Assembly: GCF_022201045.2 (NCBI RefSeq)
Contig: NC_068558.1
Location: 44,791,001-44,855,000 of the forward strand
Source: Citrus sinensis
Lineage: Eukaryota; Streptophyta; Magnoliopsida; Sapindales; Rutaceae
DNA length: 64,000 bases
Reading direction: 5' to 3'
A model generated the notes under the pieces. It did no database searches. It saw nothing but the letters and a program-made list of their open reading frames with translations, and was not told the origin of the DNA. Shown in pieces: positions 58,324 to 64,000 of this stretch; the first letter of the stretch is position 1, and each line of letters begins with the position of its first letter. The translations under genes were made by a program, and so were the position numbers.

Positions 58324-58575
58324 ATGATTAATCTGTTTATGATACACATAGCGTCCGCATTCTCTTCTCCAGCAAATTTGTTAGAGACAGGAAGGAAGGC
58401 AGGCTTGGGATCAAGCGTGTTCGACATGGGGAAACTTATTTGCTCGGAGATTGAACAGACATTCGGACTGGATTTCATGGGACTACTCATGGTACTTGTG
58501 CTTGCTCTCACCCTTATGGTCATTTGCGTCCCTCCTCCCCGGAGGTACATGGTTACAGCTTACCGTGTTTGTTAA
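58324..58575 (+). CDS. Possible small membrane peptide (83 aa)
   Basis: The ATG-started frame encodes MINLFMIHIASAFSSPANLL at the start, then MGKLICSEIEQTFGLDFMG. A strong transmembrane helix follows (residues about 53-69: LLMVLVLALTLMVICV), and a basic tail PPPRRYMVTAYRVC ends it. The helix followed by CVPPPRR and a short Tyr/Arg tail resembles short plant transmembrane peptides I have seen annotated as uncharacterised. An internal Met at residue 35 could be the real start, giving 49 residues. No promoter was identified. It is unsupported beyond composition, so treat it as hypothetical. Confidence 0.5.
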   Translation: MINLFMIHIASAFSSPANLLETGRKAGLGSSVFDMGKLICSEIEQTFGLDFMGLLMVLVLALTLMVICVPPPRRYMVTAYRVC

Positions 58576-58974
58576 GTAGGCCATTGATCAAACAAACATA
58601 CATCGCGGACTTTTTCTTTCTTTTTTTTTTTCCTTTTGGCTTGTTTAATTCTGTTTTTGGCTTCTGCAACCTTTTCTTTTGTTAAGATGTTTTAGTGCAT
58701 GTTAAGCAGTAACGATATCTGATGATTTACCCTCTTAGTTGTTGTGATGAACATGCACGTCCATGAATAATTAATTACAAATGTTTGTTCACAATCCATG
58801 CTTGCAAAGTGAGAGAAAACAGTTCAATCGTAAAGAAGACAACCTAATAGGGTGTATCACATGAATTCATAAAATAGTACCTGATAAACTCAAAATTCCA
58901 TGATTTTTTGTCAACTGAGTTAATGGCCACTTTACTAAAAGTACAACAGCGAAATGCTAAATTACCTATTGTTG
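58576..58974. other. Spacer between the peptide ORF and FYV7-like gene
   Basis: A T-rich stretch at 58611-58640 and AT-rich DNA. It probably holds both 3' ends. No gene is seen. Confidence 0.5.
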
Positions 58975-60209
58975 TTAGCTGGGTTTTTTGCTCGAACCCT
59001 GAATGGTCTGCAAAAGATGTTCGATCCTGTACTTCATTACAGGCTGACCATGCCGTGTCTTTTTGAACATCTTTGACCTCAATTCTTTTCTTTGAGCTTC
59101 AGCCTTTTCTCTTTCTTCCTTCTTTGCCAGAAAAATAGCATCCCTCTCCCTTCTTGCCCGCTCTTCCTCTTCGTGCTTCTTCTCATACAGTTCTTCTAGA
59201 CTCTGTTTCTTCTTCTTCTTCTTCAAACTTATATTCATCTCACCACCATCTTCTGTTTCATTTTCATCCTGAATTAGCCATTGGAATTGAATGACTCAGC
59301 ATATCAAGTTCTCGATACTAGGAGGCATAGTTTCAAGAAAAAAAGCCACCTTCAATTTCACAAGACATAAAACGAGCACCTACAGCTACGGACGTGGGCA
59401 AAATTTTGAATATGAAAACTCAAACAATCTCAGAGCATTCACCATCAAAATTCAGATTTAACACCTAATGAATAGCTACCATTTAACCTTATTATAAAGG
59501 AGCACATGACTAGCCAAACACTCAATCCTTCTCAAGTACAACTGCAATTAAACTAAGTCTCCCCCCCAAGGTTGGTGTAAACCAAAGTTGATTCATGGAC
59601 CTCTTGGCTTTGCACAAATGGAGCTAAGCTAATCTTGGATTTTTTTTTTTTGTTTTGAACACTGATCTAATGTAACAATAACAAGAGAAAGCTGATAACA
59701 AACAAACCTGAGCGGGTTTTGCAGATGAGGAAGCATCATTCTGCTGACTAGTATGTTGCTTCAGAGACTTCCTATACTTGCTCACGTATTTGGCGTTCTT
59801 ATAGAACTCCCTTTGCTTCTCTGATGGCAAACAAAGAAATAAAAATAAACATCCCATTAAAATTTCATCGTCCTTCCTCATAAACTAAAATGACCTATCA
59901 AATGCAAATTATAAAAGTCAATGAAACTCTAGCTCATCAGGGCTTCACCCTAAATCACAACGAGAAAGCAACCCCCAGTCCACACCCTACATGACAAATT
60001 TAATTGAAAACAAATTAATTACTTTTAAAGGCAGGATTGTGGTGTTGATTCGTTGACTTAGCATTAGCGAAGGCCTCGAGAGAGAGCGCGGTGCCTCCTA
60101 ATCTCTGAATGTTCTTCTTCTTCTTCTTCTTCTTCTTCTTATTATTGCCGATCGTGTTCGATTTTGAGCCGTCCATTATCCCATCATCTTTCCGATCCCG
60201 ACGCTTCAT
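58975..60209 (-). CDS. FYV7-like: rRNA-processing protein FYV7-like
   Basis: Three exons, 60209-60023, 59820-59708 and 59268-58975, join in frame, giving 197 residues. The start is the ATG at 60209 (MKRRDRKDDG). Exon 1 has a nine-Lys run coded by a CTT/AAG trinucleotide repeat (60112-60142 on +), then RLGGTALSLEAFANAKS. Exon 2 encodes KKQREFYKNAKYVSKYRKSL. Exon 3 has a six-Lys run, SLEELYEKKHEEEERARRER, and ends MFKKTRHGQPVMKYRIEHLL and QTIQ, which is the FYV7 C-terminal signature. In yeast, Fyv7 is needed for 18S rRNA maturation in the small-subunit processome; the plant role is inferred. The Lys runs probably act as nucleolar targeting signals. Confidence 0.88.
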
Positions 60210-60451
60210 TCTTTCAATTCAAGTAAGTATTCAAACTCAAATTCCAGAGATTCCTAATTACCTTTTCTATTTAAATTGCAAATCTGATGACTAGGCATTT
60301 TGGTAACCCTAAAGTCTCCCTTTTGGGGTTTGGGGGGAGGGCAGCAGCACTGTTTTGGTTCGATCGGGTTACGAATTTGAACCGAATTATCCTAAAATTT
60401 AGTTCGGTTCAGCTCTTTTCTTTTCCCCTTATTTGCTTCAATTTTCTTAAG

Positions 60452-61139
60452 GAAAATATCCACCGTTCACTCATTTTTTATACATTTTTTTAAAAATACA
60501 CAATTTCTTTATTTTTTGGCTGGAATCCACCTAAAGTTACATTTTGTTTCACTTTTCCACTTCCGTTTGAAATACGTTAAGAAAACTAACGGAAACTTTA
60601 AAAAATGATCAGTTTACCTCTCAAAACGAAATTATAATTTCACCTTAAAAAAATTACCAAAAATAATTGGATTAAATCTAATTATTTTCCCCATTGGTCA
60701 ATAAAGAAATTAATTTCACAACCATCAAATGTAAGTTTTTTTTTAATATGTTTGTAATTAGAATGCTAAATTATAACAGTAGTATTAAAAATAGCCCAAT
60801 CTCACAAACCATCAATTAAATTTAAGATAAGTAGAGTTTTATTATTCATTGAGTTATAATCTCCAGTAGTTAAGATTTTTTTGTACTTCATTAACGTACC
60901 AATAATGATATTCATCATTAAATATGATTATTTTTGGCATTTTTAGGGTGAAATTGTAATTTTCGTTTTGGGGGTAAAATGGTCATTTTTTAAAGTTTCC
61001 GTTAGTTTTCTTAACGGATTCCAAACGAAAGTGGAAAAGTGAAACAAAATATAACTTTAGGTGGATTCCAGCCAAAAAATGAAGGAATTGCGTATTTTTA
61101 AAAAATGTATAAAAAACCGGTGGACGGTGGATATTTTCT
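60452..61139. mobile_element. MITE with long (about 200 bp) terminal inverted repeats
   Basis: The left end GAAAATATCCACCG is matched by the right end CGGTGGATATTTTC (with a small insertion). The inversion continues through TTTTTTGGCTGGAATCCACC on the left and GGTGGATTCCAGCCAAAAAA on the right, and through the AAGTGAAACAAAAT and GTTAGTTTTCTTAACG region. The arms cover about 60452-60655 and 60945-61139. Long inverted repeats starting with G suggest a Mutator-like non-autonomous element. No clear 9-bp target duplication is visible. No coding region lies inside. Confidence 0.88.
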
Positions 61140-62553
61140 CTTTTTTTTTTTTTTAAATCTAACTCAAATAGGACCTAAACCAAATAAAAGCTAGACCAAT
61201 GCCTACCTATAAATTTTAATTATGTATTAATAGTATGGATTTATTTATATTATTTTATTGGTGATATTCATACATATTAATTTAGGTCTATCACAAATCC
61301 TTTGAACTAATATTCTTTAAGAACTAAGAATTCAAAGCAAAAGTTCGGTTTTTAAAGATTCCTTTATGCCTATCATATATTTACAAGCAATGGTTATGAT
61401 CTAAAATAGATACAAAACTAATGAATAAATAGAAGGTAACTTATTAGCTAGCTTGTCAATATTGAATTAATAATGCTTTTTACCATTGTTACATTTTATC
61501 TATAATTTTCACTCCAAACAAAATCAAAACGCAGGTGAAAATTTATCGTATGCATGAGAAATCTCAATCCCGATAATTTTTACTTTTTATTTTTATTTTT
61601 TTTTTTTCATTCAAGTATTAATTGTCAAGGTCAATAAAAAAGAAGGAAAGAGAATGAATACGGCTACCTAATAATGAGTGTCAATTCTCAAAAATTAGTT
61701 TAATATATTTCGTTTAGGCTAATTTAATCATTATCACGAACGAATCGTTCTTTTCTTCTAATAAAGGATGAATGTCAAGCTTACAAGAAAACAATTGGAG
61801 AAAATGTATGAATTAATTCTCCTATGTTTATATATGGAATAAAAGAGAACCCTTTTGATTAAATTATGTGCATGGGCAATTAAAATCGATCACTTCCATA
61901 ACAAACACTCCCCCATAAATTTCATTTTGCCTCTCCTCGTTCCCTCCCCCGCTACTCCTAGAACATTACTTGCAGGTTATACTTGAATTTACTTGGAATG
62001 CAGAACAAAACGGTTTCCATTTTTCTTTTTCGTTGTCTTGGAAAACGAATACGGAAAAGACACAATAAAACTTAACGTGGACGATTTTTTCCCGTATCTC
62101 TTTTTTTGGATACGAAAACAAGCTCATATTTACTCAAAAAGCTTCACTTTCTGTTATTATGTGATCATACGTTGTGTCATTCAGTCTGCCTTGCACTCAA
62201 GTCTAATCCACTCGGTTTATATCGTGGGCATTCAACTTTACATCCTGAAAAACTGGAGAAATCATAACAGGCTTCACAGAGATGAGATATATTGAGCGGT
62301 TGATAATTTCTCTGTTATTAGTTAATCGAAGACCCACACATGAAATATCAAGTAGTATGGTATAAAACCGAGCCATTGCGAGAAATTAATTAATGAAGAA
62401 TAATGGATTAATTAATCCGTCTCCCATGATTTATATGTTCAGCTCTCAGTTTGGACGTAATTTCTGTCCTTTAATTTTGTCTTATACGGATCATGCCCCC
62501 GCGCGGTATGTGTGTAACATATGCAGCTTAATTGGTGAATTAATTAATAATGA
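61140..62553. other. Intergenic region
   Basis: AT-rich DNA lies here, with T tracts near 61140-61155 and 61590-61608. The frames at 61993-62295 and 62393-62575 have no recognisable features; the second overlaps the SWEET 3' end on the other strand. No gene is supported. Confidence 0.5.
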
Positions 62554-63901
62554 TCAGGCGGTGTGGTTGATTTGATTTGTCTCAACGGCTTTGATTTCAA
62601 CTTCTCCATTAGAACTGTCGTGACGGTGATGATGATTGCAACAAGGATCAGCTGCGCCAGTGTTATTTGATTCCTCTCTGTCTTTTGGATCAACCACTGC
62701 CGCTGCCACCGGCAATATCTCGCTATTTCTTCTTGTCCTGTAGGCGAGGTAGAGGATCATCTGTGTCGCTCCAAAGGCCATTCCCAGAATGTTCGGTGTC
62801 TAAATAACAAACGATTAGTGAATGTTATTGATCATAATTAAAATGTTTTAGCTAGCGAGCTAGCTTAGATTAGTCTAAACTAAATTAATGGGATAAATAA
62901 AAGGGTCATTGTGACTTACTGCAATGTAATAATCCTTTATTGAAAGGCCATAAAGCAGCCACATTCCAGCACAAATTGTCAAGCAGCATGAGAGTGAAAA
63001 TGGCATGTACTCTACGCTCTTCGTCCTTATCACTTGCCTCTGCACACAATCAACATTTCTTTCTCTTTTAAACCCAAAAAAAAAAAAAAAAAAACAAAAA
63101 CAACAACGCTTAGTTATTACTTAATTAGCAGACAATTTTACTCATGTAATTTCATTAATTAATTAAAGTTGGTGTAGGACGGCTGGAGGTAACACATACA
63201 ATGATACTAAGAGGAGCCGCAAAAACACAGACAGAGAAAACAGCACAGATCCATCCAACGATGGTAAGCCGCTGATCAGAGCTCTTTGAGAGTAGGTATG
63301 TGAGGAGTACAATCAATCCCAACGCCCCAATGTTGAACAAGATTAGCAGCTTTGTTGTGTAAATCTGCAATTAAATTAACTTTATTATTATTAGTTAAAA
63401 TTTTCAACATGGTAGGTATAGATTAATGTGAGAGGAAATACGACGATACCTTGGCAGTTTTGGTTGCGTAAATCATGAAGAATAGGAGGTACAGGGATTC
63501 AATGATGTAGCCAATGCCGTTGATTGTTATGAGCATAAATGCATTGCTACCCTTGAGAGAGGCATAATAGAGCAGCAACATGGCACTGAACAATGCAACG
63601 GAATATGGGATCGATTGGAACCCTTGTGTTGATTTTTTCTTGAATATCCTGTAGAACGTTGGCCTGCATGCAGGATCGGGATTCATTCATCATATATATG
63701 TGTGTGTATGTTTTAAAGTAACAAAGGAAATTCTTAGTAGAAATTAAGAAAAGAGAAATCTGAACAAAAAAGATCAATAATGAAGAGTGAGGCGATCGAG
63801 ACTGATCAGAGAGCTTACAATGGTGCCAGATAGACAAGAAATGACACAATGTTACCGAGAAGGCCAAAAATGATAACAGAGTGAGGTCCAAGGATTGCCA
63901 T
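62554..63901 (-). CDS. SWEET: SWEET sugar transporter, clade III
   Basis: SWEETs are bidirectional sugar uniporters; clade III members (SWEET9-15) export mainly sucrose at the plasma membrane for phloem loading, nectar and seed filling. Five exons join in frame: 63901-63819, 63663-63450, 63364-63200, 63039-62920 and 62799-62554, giving 275 residues. The two MtN3/saliva repeats occupy residues about 10-98 and 128-212. The first has [37 protein letters not shown] and [10 protein letters not shown]. The second has [40 protein letters not shown] and [14 protein letters not shown]. The conserved transmembrane prolines and paired Asn residues are present. The C-terminal tail is hydrophilic, with a CCNHHHRH cluster. 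It is intact; the promoter starts at the right edge. The paralogue number within clade III is not determined. Confidence 0.94.
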
Positions 63902-64000
63902 TGTTTATTTATTTGAAAATTAATAAGCTCTCTCTAGCTAGCTGCTGCGGTTGATTGCTCTTGCACTACAGAGAGCTTACAATGATATTTCCTTGTATTG
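63902..64000. other. 5' region of the SWEET gene at window edge
   Basis: This is the proximal 5'UTR of the - strand SWEET gene; AGAGAGCTTACAAT occurs both here (63971) and at the first donor. The promoter lies beyond the window. Confidence 0.5.

Noticed and set aside
58143-58550. 135-residue - strand frame
   Set aside because: It lies opposite the 83-residue candidate and lacks hydrophobic or domain structure.

Overview
The window is nuclear DNA of a dicot tree, most likely Citrus or a close relative. The reasons are intron-rich plant gene families, AT-rich intergenic DNA, plant-type MITEs and a Ty3/gypsy LTR element. The species assignment is an inference from overall gene and repeat character; no search was possible.

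Left part (1-23.5 kb) is repeat-rich. A segment at 1-1707 recurs at about 16939-18115, and a second piece at 5841-6716 recurs at 20021-20873, both in direct orientation. In the left copy the material between the two pieces has been replaced by rearranged Ty3/gypsy sequence: an integrase tail on +, then gag, primer-binding site and a complete LTR on -. A hAT-type MITE also sits in the left copy, and the right copy shows its empty site. Between the copies lie an orphan exon remnant, a FAR1-RELATED SEQUENCE (domesticated MULE transposase) gene interrupted only by nonsense codons, a small GRF zinc-finger membrane protein gene, blocks of tandem repeats, and an intact YUCCA-type flavin monooxygenase gene (auxin synthesis, - strand).

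Right part (23.5-64 kb) is ordinary genic DNA. It holds an arabinogalactan protein (AGP26-like), a NET3/KIP1-like actin-binding protein (-), a vacuolar Na+/H+ exchanger of the NHX family (-, 14 coding exons), a TLP3-like tubby F-box protein (+), a two-exon 76-residue Gly/Pro- and Cys-rich protein (-) whose second exon is a small fragment, a TIR1-clade auxin receptor with a miR393 site (+), a possible 83-residue membrane peptide (+), an FYV7-like rRNA-processing protein (-) and a clade III SWEET sugar transporter (-) reaching the right edge. Exon boundaries were read from GT/AG signals, frame continuity and family conservation.

The most novel-looking region is 43.4-44.3 kb on the - strand. Two diverged copies of a roughly 120-nt sequence with C/D-box snoRNA-like ends lie downstream of a promoter with TATA, telo-box and paired site II elements. 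That is the layout of plant ribosome-biogenesis and snoRNA genes. Several MITEs and foldback elements elsewhere have clear terminal inverted repeats.
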